Positions 27,593 to 36,539 are shown, counted from the first letter of the stretch. The stretch: DNA of 64,000 nt from Kiloniella majae (GCF_002118315.1 NZ_MTSZ01000003.1:496001-560000); one strand, 5' to 3'. The notes: a model not told the origin generated them from the sequence alone. Numbers and translations: made by a program.

Positions 27593-28681
27593 ATGACCGA
27601 AAACGGTCCTAAAATTGGTGTAATGGTTTGTGGACATGGCAGCCGTGATGAAGGCGCCGTCCGTGAGTTTGAATCCGTTGCCCGGGGTATTCGCGAACGC
27701 TTGCCTCAGTACGAAGTTGATAGCGGATTTCTGGAATTCGCGACACCAATTATTCGTACTGGTCTGGATAATCTGCGTGAATCTGGACATGATCTGGTTT
27801 TGGCTATTCCGGGTATGCTCTTTGCCGCTGGTCACGCCAAGAACGACATTCCGTCAGTATTGCGTACATACGAAGCGCAACATCCTGACATGAAGATTGA
27901 ATATGGCCGCGAGTTGGGTATTGATACCAAATTGATCAAAGCTGCTGCTGACCGCATTCAGGAAGCCGTTGATCGTGCCAACAAAGAAAATGGCGAAATG
28001 CCTATCAACGAGACTATGTTGATGGTTGTTGGACGTGGCGCATCGGACCCTGATGCAAATTCCAACGTGAACAAAGTGATGCGTCTGCTTTGGGAAGGAT
28101 TTGGCTTTGGCTGGGGCGAAGTTTGTTACTCCGGCGTGACTTTTCCATTGGTTCAACCGGGTTTGGAGCATGCGGCAAAGCTTGGATACAAACGTATCAT
28201 TGTTTTCCCTTACTTCCTTTTCACAGGTATTTTGGTCAAGCGTATCTATGATTACACTGATACGGTGGCAGCAGCCCATCCGGATATTGATTTTGTAAAA
28301 GCACCTTATCTGTCAGATCACCCGCAGGTTCTTGATGCCTTTGCTGATCGTGTTCAGGAAATTCTGGACGGTACTAATGTGATGAACTGTAAGCTCTGTA
28401 AGTACAGAGAACAGGTTCTGGGTTTTGAAGCTGAAATTGGCTTGCCGCAGGAAAGTCATCATCATCATGTTGAAGGTATCGGTACAGGCACTGCCGATGA
28501 TCACTCGCATGATCATGACCACTCTCACGGGCATTCGCACGATCACTCACACGGTCATGCCCATGGACATGGTCATAGTCACGATCATGGGCATGATCAC
28601 GATCACCACCATCACCCTTATCCGCATGCGGATCACCCCCTTGGTCCTGTGACCATGGCCAAAGATGAAAAGAAGTCCTGA
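27593..28681 (+). CDS. cbiX: Sirohydrochlorin cobaltochelatase CbiX with His-rich C-terminus
   Basis: CbiX inserts cobalt early, into sirohydrochlorin (factor II). I use the ATG at 27593, preceded by GAGGTGAG, giving 362 residues. Two chelatase half-domains are visible: VCGHGSRDEGAVREFE with LEFATP, and VVGRGASDPDANSNV. A CKLCKYREQVLGFE segment (near residues 263-276) matches the MxCxxC Fe-S motif of long CbiX proteins. The C-terminal 70 residues carry about 27 histidines, mostly as alternating His-Asp/Ser/Gly, a probable metal store. First gene of a six-gene cob operon. Confidence 0.93.
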   Translation: MTENGPKIGVMVCGHGSRDEGAVREFESVARGIRERLPQYEVDSGFLEFATPIIRTGLDNLRESGHDLVLAIPGMLFAAGHAKNDIPSVLRTYEAQHPDMKIEYGRELGIDTKLIKAAADRIQEAVDRANKENGEMPINETMLMVVGRGASDPDANSNVNKVMRLLWEGFGFGWGEVCYSGVTFPLVQPGLEHAAKLGYKRIIVFPYFLFTGILVKRIYDYTDTVAAAHPDIDFVKAPYLSDHPQVLDAFADRVQEILDGTNVMNCKLCKYREQVLGFEAEIGLPQESHHHHVEGIGTGTADDHSHDHDHSHGHSHDHSHGHAHGHGHSHDHGHDHDHHHHPYPHADHPLGPVTMAKDEKKS

Positions 28682-28696
28682 TCAAGGTTTTTGAGT

Positions 28697-29332
28697 ATGC
28701 CGATTGAATATGACTATATCCGGGACCCGCAGGAAATTTATCGCGAGTCATTTGCGCAGATAGAAGCTGCGGCAGATTTTGGGAAAATGCCGGCTGATGT
28801 TGCTGATGTCGCTGTACGGATTATTCATGCCTGTGGAATGCCGGAAGTTATTGACGATCTTGCCTGGACTGACGATGTCGCAGCGAAGGGGCGGGCTGCC
28901 CTGAAATCGGGTGCGCCCATTATTGTTGATTGTCGTATGGCACGTGATGGCATTATTCAAAACAGACTTCCTGCGAATAATCAGATCTTGTGTCCCTTGA
29001 TTGATGAACGTGTGCCGGAAATTGCGAAAGAGATCGGAAATACGCGATCAGCTGCGGCAGTCGAGTTATGGAAAGAAAACCTTGAGGGTGCTGTTGTCGT
29101 CATCGGGAATGCACCGACAGCGCTGTTCCGATTACTGGAAGTTTTACAGGACGGTGCGCCCAAACCTGCTGCAATTCTTGGCTTTCCTGTCGGGTTCGTT
29201 GGTGCTGCTGAATCAAAAGAGGCCTTGATTGTTGCCAATATTGACATCCCTTACATGACATTGCGTGGTCGTCGCGGGGGAAGCGCCATTGCATCTGCTG
29301 CACTGAATGCGGTGGCAAAGGACAACAAATGA
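28697..29332 (+). CDS. cobH: Precorrin-8X methylmutase
   Basis: Moves the C11 methyl group to C12, giving hydrogenobyrinic acid (or the cobalt form). I choose the ATG at 28697 (211 residues), spaced correctly from AAGG at 28684-28687; a TTG two codons upstream is closer than ideal. The catalytic-histidine segment VRIIHACGM, the DCRMARDGI segment and GNAPTALFRLLE with GFPVGFVGAAESK are diagnostic of CobH/CbiC. It overlaps cobL by 4 bp. Confidence 0.95.
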   Translation: MPIEYDYIRDPQEIYRESFAQIEAAADFGKMPADVADVAVRIIHACGMPEVIDDLAWTDDVAAKGRAALKSGAPIIVDCRMARDGIIQNRLPANNQILCPLIDERVPEIAKEIGNTRSAAAVELWKENLEGAVVVIGNAPTALFRLLEVLQDGAPKPAAILGFPVGFVGAAESKEALIVANIDIPYMTLRGRRGGSAIASAALNAVAKDNK

Positions 29333-30573
29333 CTTCTGAAGCAAACACGGGTGCCTGGCTCACGATTTTGGGTATTGGCGAAGAAGGGCTGGATAGCTTG
29401 ACGCCTGTTGCTCGTCGTTTGCTTGATCAGGCAAAGGTACTCGTCGGTGGAGAACGTCATTTGGCAATGTTGGGCGAAGATCCTCGAGAACAAATAAACT
29501 GGTCATCCCCCTTTTCTTCAATGGTCGAGAAGATACTCGACCGTAGAGGAGAGAGTATTTGTATTCTGGCGTCGGGCGATCCGATGTGTTTCGGGGTTGG
29601 AGCCACCTTCTCCAAACGCATTCCTGCTCATGAAATGCTCGTTGTTCCCGGTATCTCATCCTACTCACTTGCTTGTTCAAGACTTGGTTGGGCAATGATG
29701 GATGTTGATATGCTAACGCTACACGGACGTCCTTTGAGCTTGCTTCATCCGCACGTTCAACCCGGGGCACAGTTGCTCATGCTGAGTGAGAACGGAACCA
29801 CGCCAGCCGAAGTTGCTTCGTTGCTGACGGACCGTGGTTTTGGCGATAGCAAGATTACCGTTCTTGAGCACATGGGGGGAGAGAAAGAGCAGGTACTTGA
29901 CGGTGTTGCGCACTGTTGGTCCTATCCTGCTTGTGCTGATCTGAACACGATTGCTGTTGAGTGCATTGCAACACACCGTGCAGAAGTCTTGCCGACAGTT
30001 CCCGGATTGCCTGATGATGCCTTTGTGCATGATGGGCAGATGACGAAAAAGATTGTGCGCTCATCGACTCTGTCTGCTTTGATGCCTATGGCAGGGCAGG
30101 TTCTTTGGGATCTGGGTGCTGGTTGTGGATCAATCTCTATCGAATGGATGCGTGCAGCCAAGGGAACAAAGGCTGTTGCGATTGAGCGGGATCAAGAGCG
30201 TCTTTCAAGTATAGCTGCGAATGCACAGGCTTTGGGGACGCCCTTTTTATCGATTAAAGAAGGTGAGTTGCTTTCTGTCCTCAGCGAATTGATGAAAGAA
30301 GAGCAACGTCCCGATGCCATTTTTGTTGGCGGAGGAGCCACTTCTGATGGACTGTTTGATATCTGTTGGAAGGCTTTAAAGCCCGGAGGTCGCTTCGTCG
30401 CAAACGTTGTGACGCTGGAAGGCGAAATGAAGCTCTTTGAATGGCATAAAAAAATCGGGGGAGAACTCAATCGTATTTCGATTAGTCAGGCATCCCCCAT
30501 TGGACCTTATCATGGCTGGCGTGCGGCGATGCCTGTAACTCAGTATGTAGTGACGAAAAGATATGACGGGTAA
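29329..30573 (+). CDS. cobL: Precorrin-6Y C5,15-methyltransferase (decarboxylating), CbiE-CbiT fusion
   Basis: Bifunctional enzyme that methylates C5 and C15 and decarboxylates the acetate side chain. The 414-residue product has an N-terminal CbiE tetrapyrrole methylase domain (about 1-215; LASGDPMCFGVGATF and VVPGISSYSLACSRLGW) and a C-terminal CbiT Rossmann methyltransferase domain (about 230-414; LWDLGAGCGSISIEW is SAM motif I). It is the fused form typical of aerobic-pathway CobL. It overlaps cobH and cobI. Confidence 0.95.
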   Translation: MTSEANTGAWLTILGIGEEGLDSLTPVARRLLDQAKVLVGGERHLAMLGEDPREQINWSSPFSSMVEKILDRRGESICILASGDPMCFGVGATFSKRIPAHEMLVVPGISSYSLACSRLGWAMMDVDMLTLHGRPLSLLHPHVQPGAQLLMLSENGTTPAEVASLLTDRGFGDSKITVLEHMGGEKEQVLDGVAHCWSYPACADLNTIAVECIATHRAEVLPTVPGLPDDAFVHDGQMTKKIVRSSTLSALMPMAGQVLWDLGAGCGSISIEWMRAAKGTKAVAIERDQERLSSIAANAQALGTPFLSIKEGELLSVLSELMKEEQRPDAIFVGGGATSDGLFDICWKALKPGGRFVANVVTLEGEMKLFEWHKKIGGELNRISISQASPIGPYHGWRAAMPVTQYVVTKRYDG

Positions 30574-31270
30574 ACTTTATGGCGTCGGCATTGGCCCCGG
30601 CGATCCTGAACTTTTAACATTAAAAGCCTTGCGTTTGATCCAGAAGACCAATGTTTTGGCCTATCCGGCACCGGATGTGGGCGATAGTCTGGCGCGAACA
30701 ATCGTGGCGGAACATCTACCGGGTGGACAGACCGAATACCCAATCCGGATACCGATGGTTACAGAGCGTTTCCCGGCACAGGATGTTTATGATCAGGCGG
30801 CCAAAGATATTGCAGAATTTCTGGACGCAGGACAGGACGTTGTTGTGCTTTGCGAAGGCGATCCGTTCTTCTATGGCTCCTTTATGTATCTCTTTGGACG
30901 TATGATGGAACGCTTTGAGGTTGAAGTCGTCCCTGGCGTTTCCTCGTTGATGGCCTGTTCGGCAATGGTTGGCGCGCCCCTGGCTGCGCGGAACGATGTA
31001 ATGACGATTATCCCGGGTCCTGTTGATGCCGATATTATGAAGCAACGCCTGCGTAATGTGCAGGCAGCGGCGATCATCAAGGTTGGCCGCCATTTTGAAA
31101 AAATTCGCAGCATTCTTGAAGAACTGGATTTGGTTGATTGTGCTCGCTATGTGGAACGCGCAACCATGGAAAACCAGAAAGTAATGCCCTTAAGCGAAGT
31201 GGGGGATGCCAAGGCACCTTACTTCTCAATGATTTTGGTCCACAAACGTGGTGAGGCCTGGACACTGTAA
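30563..31270 (+). CDS. cobI: Precorrin-2 C20-methyltransferase
   Basis: SAM-dependent tetrapyrrole methylase acting on (cobalt-)precorrin-2. The 235-residue product has GIGPGDPELLTLKAL at the N-terminus, the EGDPFFYGSF loop and the VPGVSSLMACSAMVGAPL segment, which together point to CobI/CbiL. Whether it prefers the metal-free or the cobalt substrate cannot be told from sequence. It overlaps cobL by 11 bp, and its stop shares a base with the next start. Confidence 0.94.
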   Translation: MTGKLYGVGIGPGDPELLTLKALRLIQKTNVLAYPAPDVGDSLARTIVAEHLPGGQTEYPIRIPMVTERFPAQDVYDQAAKDIAEFLDAGQDVVVLCEGDPFFYGSFMYLFGRMMERFEVEVVPGVSSLMACSAMVGAPLAARNDVMTIIPGPVDADIMKQRLRNVQAAAIIKVGRHFEKIRSILEELDLVDCARYVERATMENQKVMPLSEVGDAKAPYFSMILVHKRGEAWTL

Positions 31271-33138
31271 TGATGCAAAAATTTGATCACTCCCCTGCCT
31301 TTGTTGCTCTGACAGCAGAAGGCGCGAAACTTGCCATACAACTACGTGATGCCTATGGCGCTGGTGAAGTTCATGGCCGCGTGGGCCGTGTAGAAGGCGC
31401 AGATGTTTATTTCGATGAAACCATCGCGCATATTCAGTCGCTTTTCCGCGAAGGACGCGCAATTGTCGGTATCTGTGCTGCCGGTGTTCTGATTCGTGGC
31501 TTATCACCTTTATTGGCTGATAAGCGTGCAGAACCGCCGGTTATTGCTGTTGCTGAAAATGGCTCTGCTGTGGTTCCCTTGCTTGGGGGGCATCACGGCG
31601 CTAATGATCTTGCAAAATCCTTGAGCAGTAAACTTGATGTTGTTGCCTCTATTACAACGGCTTCTGATAATCGTTTTGGTATTGCACTGGATAATCCCCC
31701 AGCAGGCTGGAAACTTGGTAACCCGCAAGATTATAAAGCCTTTATTGCGGCTGTATTAGCTGGCGCTAAGGTAAAGCTTAATGGGAAAGCTGATTGGGTG
31801 AAGGCCGGAACATTGCCTTTGTCTGATGACGGCGAGTTGACAATCACGGTAACGGAAAAAGCGATTTCCGGATCTGAAACAGAACTGGTGCTCCATCCGG
31901 CAACGCTTACGCTTGGTGTGGGCTGTGAACGCAATGCGGACGCGCAAGAGCTCTCTAGCTTGGTACAGGAAACACTTCAGGCGGAAAACCTGTCCCCGAA
32001 AGCAATTGCAGGCGTGTTCTCTATTGATGTCAAAGCAGATGAAACGGCTGTTCAGGCTCTTGCTGCCGAACTGGATGTCCCTGCACGTTTTTTCCCGGCT
32101 GAGGAACTTGAAAAGCAGACGTCTCGGTTGGAAACACCATCAGATATCGTCTTTGCCGAAGTTGGTTGCCATGGGGTATCTGAAGGATCTGCTCTCGCAG
32201 CTGTTGGCGATACGGGCAAGTTGCGTGTTGCCAAACATAAGTCGAAACGCGCGACCTGTGCTGTTGGTGAGGCTGCGGGGATTGTTGAGACATCAACCCT
32301 AGGTCAAGCACGCGGTAAACTCTTTGTTGTTGGCCTTGGTCCCGGCGATCAAAGCTGGCGTGCACCGGAAGTGGACCGCGTAGTTCGGGGTGTGACCGAT
32401 CTGGTTGGATATCATCTGTACCTTGATCTGCTTGGCCCCTTGGCCGAAGGTAAAGACCGTCACGGTTACGAACTTGGCGAAGAAGAGATGCGTGTTCGTA
32501 TCGCACTGAACCTTGCTGCCGAAGGGCGCTCTGTTGCGCTGGTCTGTTCAGGTGATCCGGGTATTTATGCCATGGCGGCACTGACCTTTGAGCTTTTGGA
32601 TCGCGGGGAGCGAGCCGATTGGAACCGTGTTGATATTCAGGTGACGCCGGGTATTTCTGCGCTGCAGGGAGCTTCTGCCCGTATTGGTGCGCCGCTGGGA
32701 CATGACTTCTGTACAATCTCTCTCTCAGATCTTCTGACCCCTTGGGAAGCTATTGAAAAACGTTTGAATGCAGCGGCACAGGGTGATTTTGTTATTGCTT
32801 TCTATAACCCGGTTTCAAGACGCCGTACCAAACAATTGGCTACAGCGGTTGAGATTTTATTGCAGCATCGTCCTGCTGATACGCCGGTTATGTTGGGTCG
32901 CAACCTTGGTCGCGAAGGTGAGAGCATGACTGTTCTACGTTTAGATGAATTGACACCTGATCAGGTTGATATGTTGACAGTTGTCCTTGTGGGGTCATCT
33001 ACCTCGCGCAAGATTGAAAAATCTGACGGTTCATGCTGGGTTTACACACCTCGTGGATACGAAAAGAAAGCCCATCTCTATGAGAACTTTGACGAGACAG
33101 GCGAAGTGAAAACGATAACAGAAGGATCAGCAGCATGA
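31270..33138 (+). CDS. cobJ: CbiG-CobJ fusion: cobalt-precorrin-5A hydrolase / precorrin-3B C17-methyltransferase
   Basis: 622-residue two-domain protein. The N-terminal half (about 1-335) is CbiG-like: FVALTAEGAKLAIQL, ICAAGVLIRGLSPLL, PLLGGHHGANDLA and GVGCERNADAQEL are CbiG motifs. CbiG opens the delta-lactone and releases acetaldehyde in the anaerobic route. The C-terminal half (about 345-600) is CobJ/CbiH: FVVGLGPGDQSWRAPE, CSGDPGIYAMAA and TPGISALQGASARIGAPLG. The fusion implies that ring contraction and C17 methylation are coupled to lactone opening. ATGATG start; a second in-frame Met follows at once. Confidence 0.94.
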   Translation: MMQKFDHSPAFVALTAEGAKLAIQLRDAYGAGEVHGRVGRVEGADVYFDETIAHIQSLFREGRAIVGICAAGVLIRGLSPLLADKRAEPPVIAVAENGSAVVPLLGGHHGANDLAKSLSSKLDVVASITTASDNRFGIALDNPPAGWKLGNPQDYKAFIAAVLAGAKVKLNGKADWVKAGTLPLSDDGELTITVTEKAISGSETELVLHPATLTLGVGCERNADAQELSSLVQETLQAENLSPKAIAGVFSIDVKADETAVQALAAELDVPARFFPAEELEKQTSRLETPSDIVFAEVGCHGVSEGSALAAVGDTGKLRVAKHKSKRATCAVGEAAGIVETSTLGQARGKLFVVGLGPGDQSWRAPEVDRVVRGVTDLVGYHLYLDLLGPLAEGKDRHGYELGEEEMRVRIALNLAAEGRSVALVCSGDPGIYAMAALTFELLDRGERADWNRVDIQVTPGISALQGASARIGAPLGHDFCTISLSDLLTPWEAIEKRLNAAAQGDFVIAFYNPVSRRRTKQLATAVEILLQHRPADTPVMLGRNLGREGESMTVLRLDELTPDQVDMLTVVLVGSSTSRKIEKSDGSCWVYTPRGYEKKAHLYENFDETGEVKTITEGSAA

Positions 33139-33953
33139 CGGTATATTTCATTGGTGCTGGTCCGGGCGCGCCAGACCTTATTACCATTCGAGGTCGTGAT
33201 CTCATTGCCAAGTGTCCTGTGTGTCTCTATGCGGGATCGCTGGTTCCCGAAGGAGTTATTGCTTTTGCACCAGAAGGTGCTTTGATCAAAGATACTGCGC
33301 CGATGAATCTTGATGAGATCATCGAAGACATCAACACGGCTCATAAAGATGGTAAGGATGTTGCGCGGGTGCACTCTGGTGATCCCTGCCTCTATGGTTC
33401 TGTTGCCGAACAGATGCGCCGCCTCGATCAACTGGGTATTGATTACGAAGTGGTTCCCGGTGTTTCGGCCTATGCTGCGGCGTCTGCAGTTATCCAGAAG
33501 GAATTGACTTTACCTGAAGTGAGCCAGTCGATTATCCTAACCCGGACGGCGATGAAATCTTCGGCAATGCCCAATAACGAAGATCTCGATACCTTTGGCA
33601 AGTCGGGCGCAACCCTTGCGATCCACCTGTCTGTACGTAACCTCAAACACCTTCAGGAAACGCTAATCCCGCATTACGGCGAGGATTGCCCTGTCGTGAT
33701 AGCTTACCGCGTAACCTGGCCAGATGAGTTGATCATTCGCTGTACGCTCAAAGATGTGCGCGAAAAAGCCCGTGAAGCCAAAATCACCCGCACCGCGCTG
33801 ATCCTGGTCGGTCACGTGCTCGCGGATGACAAAGACTTCATCGACAGCAAACTCTACGATCCGAATTTTGTTCACGTCCTGCGCCTCGGTAAGGATAAGA
33901 AAAAAGCAGCCGCCGTGGAACGTGAAGCAAATGCGCCGGGTGGATTGGACTAG
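33135..33953 (+). CDS. cobM: Precorrin-4 C11-methyltransferase
   Basis: Tetrapyrrole methylase of 272 residues that methylates C11. The motifs GAGPGAPDLITIRG, CLYAGSLVPEGVIAFAP, VHSGDPCLYGSVAEQ and VVPGVSAYAAASAVI are typical of CobM/CbiF. The C-terminus carries a short charged extension. It is the last gene of the cbiX-cobM operon, overlaps cbiG-cobJ by 4 bp and is followed by a Rho-independent terminator. Confidence 0.95.
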   Translation: MTVYFIGAGPGAPDLITIRGRDLIAKCPVCLYAGSLVPEGVIAFAPEGALIKDTAPMNLDEIIEDINTAHKDGKDVARVHSGDPCLYGSVAEQMRRLDQLGIDYEVVPGVSAYAAASAVIQKELTLPEVSQSIILTRTAMKSSAMPNNEDLDTFGKSGATLAIHLSVRNLKHLQETLIPHYGEDCPVVIAYRVTWPDELIIRCTLKDVREKAREAKITRTALILVGHVLADDKDFIDSKLYDPNFVHVLRLGKDKKKAAAVEREANAPGGLD

Positions 33954-33988
33954 CTATAGCTAGGTTTTAGTTTTAGGAATGAATGTAA

Positions 33989-34015
33989 GGGAGGCTTTCG
34001 GGTCTCTCTTTTTTT
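33989..34015 (+). terminator. Terminator of the cbiX-cobM operon
   Basis: GGGAGGC, a TTTCGG loop, then GTCTCTC form a 7-bp stem with two wobble pairs, followed by a run of seven T. It lies 36 bp after the cobM stop. Confidence 0.8.
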
Positions 34016-34125
34016 ATTTATATTCTATGGGTTAAAGAAATTTTGAACCTTATGAACTTTCACAACGGCCTATCTTTCAACTGCAGTGGATGATTACTGC
34101 TCAAACAAACGTTGAGGCGATAGAG

Positions 34126-35379
34126 ATGAAAAAACTTATTTTAACGACCAGCCTTTTGGCGCTTACTGCGACGGCTTTGAATTCGGTTGTGCATGCAAAC
34201 TCTCCCCGTAGTAATTCTGATTATGTAAAAGATGTGACCCTGTCCATGAAGGGAATCAACGTTAACATGATTGAGTTGAAAAACATGTCCGGCTCAAAGT
34301 TGATGAGCAAGATAAATGTTCAACCTGTTAACACAGTAATGAACATTCCATTGAAGGGTTTTGTTCAGTGCACCAAGAGCAAGAAAATCGATTTTGATAA
34401 GGGCAGAATGTATTTTGGTACTACGCAACGACAGGGAAATAAAATCGTTCCTGTTAATGCGCTTTATGAAGACAGTTATCACCCTACTTTCAAAGTCTGG
34501 ACAGGTACTTTTGGCGGCTGGATTGCAGAAGCAGGAAATGCAGAATCTTTTAAAGTGCCGCTTTCGAATATCAAGAATGGGCATCCATCTGTTCGCGTTG
34601 ATCCGGTTGAGGAATTTAATAAAAGATTGGAAGAGCACGTAAATGGTGGTGGGGATGAACTTGATTTCCTTAAGCAGGATCAGTTCTTTAGCATCATGCG
34701 CCCGGTTTCTCTTGCCGGATATTGTAATAAAGGTGCTGATAGCAGGGGTGGTTATGTGACGACATCGGTGCCAATTGGTATCAAATTCAAAGGTGACCCA
34801 ACCCTTGTGAAATCATCGCCTGCACAGGTTTCACAAAATAATCTTGCTACAAAGTTTGCCCTTAGCGAAGCGAAGGTTGCACCGCATGTCAAAAATTATG
34901 TTGGCCAATGTCCTGCTGATCTTGGTTTTCGTTTAACCTTCAAAGCGCAGGGTAAGGGAACCGTTAAGTACCGTATGATTAACGAAGTTGGCGCAAAAGG
35001 TCCGATCAACAGTGTTAACTTTAATAATGATGGTCATAAAATCATAGATTTTACCCGTCATATTGGCGAACCATCTGGCGGAAAAATCAACAAACTTGCG
35101 ATTAATAACCCTCAGCAAAACGGCAATATCAACGGGTTTGAAAATGCACCTAGTGACAAGAAGCATGGTTCTTGGAAAGTAGAAGTTGTCGAGCCTGTAA
35201 ACAGTACGTCAAAAGAGAGCTTCTATAGCTGGAAATGTACGCCAAAATCTAAATTTAACTCTCCTACCACTTTGAAACAGGCACCAGGGAAAGTTAAAAT
35301 TGATAAAATCAAAGCTGTGCCAGTTGAGCCAGAACCTCAACCCAAGCCTTTGCTTAAGCTGAAGGTGAATGCACAATAA
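34126..35379 (+). CDS. Secreted protein of unknown function with C-terminal beta-sandwich-like region
   Basis: I start at the ATG at 34126 (about 417 residues) because it opens a standard signal peptide (MKKLILTTSLLALTATAL, cleavage near VHA-NS). The mature protein is basic, Asn/Lys/Pro-rich and has few cysteines, placed as likely disulfides. From about residue 265, the pattern CPADLGFRLTFKAQGKGTVKYR...SFYSWKC resembles an extracellular beta-sandwich domain closed by one disulfide, seen in other bacterial secreted proteins. The C-terminal tail is Pro/Lys-rich. No enzyme motif is seen. It is monocistronic, between two terminators. Confidence 0.65.
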   Translation: MKKLILTTSLLALTATALNSVVHANSPRSNSDYVKDVTLSMKGINVNMIELKNMSGSKLMSKINVQPVNTVMNIPLKGFVQCTKSKKIDFDKGRMYFGTTQRQGNKIVPVNALYEDSYHPTFKVWTGTFGGWIAEAGNAESFKVPLSNIKNGHPSVRVDPVEEFNKRLEEHVNGGGDELDFLKQDQFFSIMRPVSLAGYCNKGADSRGGYVTTSVPIGIKFKGDPTLVKSSPAQVSQNNLATKFALSEAKVAPHVKNYVGQCPADLGFRLTFKAQGKGTVKYRMINEVGAKGPINSVNFNNDGHKIIDFTRHIGEPSGGKINKLAINNPQQNGNINGFENAPSDKKHGSWKVEVVEPVNSTSKESFYSWKCTPKSKFNSPTTLKQAPGKVKIDKIKAVPVEPEPQPKPLLKLKVNAQ

Positions 35380-35406
35380 AACTAATAAATGAGTTAAGTA
35401 TTTAAT

Positions 35407-35443
35407 CGGAGAGTGGCGGAAAAGCCCCTCTCCGTTTTTTTTT
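35407..35443 (+). terminator. Strong Rho-independent terminator
   Basis: CGGAGAGTGGC and GCCCCTCTCCG pair at 10 of 11 positions around a 6-nt loop and are followed by nine T. It ends the secreted-protein gene. Confidence 0.9.
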
Positions 35444-35483
35444 CACAACATACAAAGTTCAAAGAACGGCATTAATAGCCGTA

Positions 35484-35657
35484 TCAGCTCGTTTTCTTGC
35501 ATTCCCAAACCGTTCGATAACCTTCGGGTGAGTTCTGGGCAACAAACTCGGCTGAGGCTTTGCAGCTTTCGTAAGTTGCGTAGGTTTCTGATCCCCCAAT
35601 AGTCATTTCCTCTTGACCGTTCAACAACGATACGAGGAAAAATGTGATTTTAAACAT
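35484..35657 (-). CDS. Small (57-aa) cysteine-containing protein, unknown
   Basis: Short gene read on the minus strand, with start ATG at 35657 and stop TGA at 35484-35486. GGAAGG stands 8-9 bp upstream of the start. The product begins with a short hydrophobic stretch (MFKITFFLVSLLNG), then GGSETYATYESCKASAEF, and ends NSPEGYRTVWECKKTS. Two cysteines with Tyr/Glu spacing (YESCxxxAEF...YRTVWECKK) resemble a recurrent family of tiny secreted or membrane-anchored bacterial proteins. The function is unknown. The RBS and coding-like composition support it as a real gene. Confidence 0.6.
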   Translation of the reverse strand: MFKITFFLVSLLNGQEEMTIGGSETYATYESCKASAEFVAQNSPEGYRTVWECKKTS

Positions 35658-35747
35658 GGGAACTATCCTTCCTATGCTTAAAGTACATTCAATGTTTGTG
35701 CCAAGGCGATGACGAGACTTGGGAAAGATTTTGACAGTAAAAGAAGA

Positions 35748-36539
35748 TCAGTTGGTTTCGATGGGAAGTTGATAACGCGATTTAATCGCGAACCATTCCG
35801 GATCAGTGTTCATTTTCAGGATCATATCATCAAGGAACAGGTGCACCTGTGGCAGATAACCACTTATAAGCAAGCGTCGAAGAAAGGCACTGTGTTTATA
35901 GGGACTGAAGTATATTTCTTGATCTAGTTTTCCTTCCCAAACCAGATAGCGAGCAGAACTTTCTGCCATTATTGCAATATCTGCACGTTCACCAATCAGC
36001 ATTTTAATCAGGTTTCGTTCGTGCGGGGCATTGGTTCTGGAAAAGTTTCCTTTGGCGACTTCTTTATCTATGGCGGCATAACGATGACCGAGGACACCGC
36101 CGAGCATCAAGCTATTTAAATCGGCCATTTCTTTAATATCAATGGGGTTATCTTTTCGGGAAAAATAGATATTGCCATCTGATAGTAATGGTTCTGTCCA
36201 AAGGAAAAGCGATCTGGCGTTTATACCAAACCATTCCGGCGATACCCAAGGAACAATAATGTCGCTATTGGCTTCGAGTAGAGTGTCCAGACGTTTTCGC
36301 GGAATAATATTAAGCTTAAACTGAAACTTGTTATTACCGTGCTTGTTAAGGTATCGAACGAGGTCGTAGCTAAGGCCTTCATTTTTGCCTGTGATGAAGG
36401 GGGGAACGTTATGATAGCTGTAAATTTCATACTCTGCCGCATGAGAACTCTTTTGAGAAAGCATTGCAAAGAATGTGCAGATCAGTGCAACAAGACGATA
36501 AATGCTGGCAAGCGGTATTCTGTGGCGATTATTGATCAT
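35748..36539 (-). CDS. Periplasmic solute-binding protein family 3-like
   Basis: 263 residues with an N-terminal signal segment (LVALICTFFAMLSQKSSHA). The mature protein is organised like extracellular solute-binding protein family 3 (SBP_bac_3): YSYHNVPPFITGKNEGLSYDLVRYL at the start, FLWTEPLLSDGNIYFSRKD in the middle and a GERADIAIMAESSARYLV segment. No permease or ATPase is beside it, so it may be an orphan binding protein or a sensor-like periplasmic protein. Amino-acid specificity cannot be read from sequence. Confidence 0.72.
   Translation of the reverse strand: MINNRHRIPLASIYRLVALICTFFAMLSQKSSHAAEYEIYSYHNVPPFITGKNEGLSYDLVRYLNKHGNNKFQFKLNIIPRKRLDTLLEANSDIIVPWVSPEWFGINARSLFLWTEPLLSDGNIYFSRKDNPIDIKEMADLNSLMLGGVLGHRYAAIDKEVAKGNFSRTNAPHERNLIKMLIGERADIAIMAESSARYLVWEGKLDQEIYFSPYKHSAFLRRLLISGYLPQVHLFLDDMILKMNTDPEWFAIKSRYQLPIETN

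Noticed and set aside
28374-28751. His/Asp-rich 125-codon frame antisense to the cbiX tail
   Set aside because: Antisense reading of the alternating His codons; a compositional artefact.
32030-32716. 228-codon open frame antisense to cbiG-cobJ
   Set aside because: It lies wholly inside a well-identified gene; its Gln/Pro/Arg-rich composition is the shadow of that coding frame.
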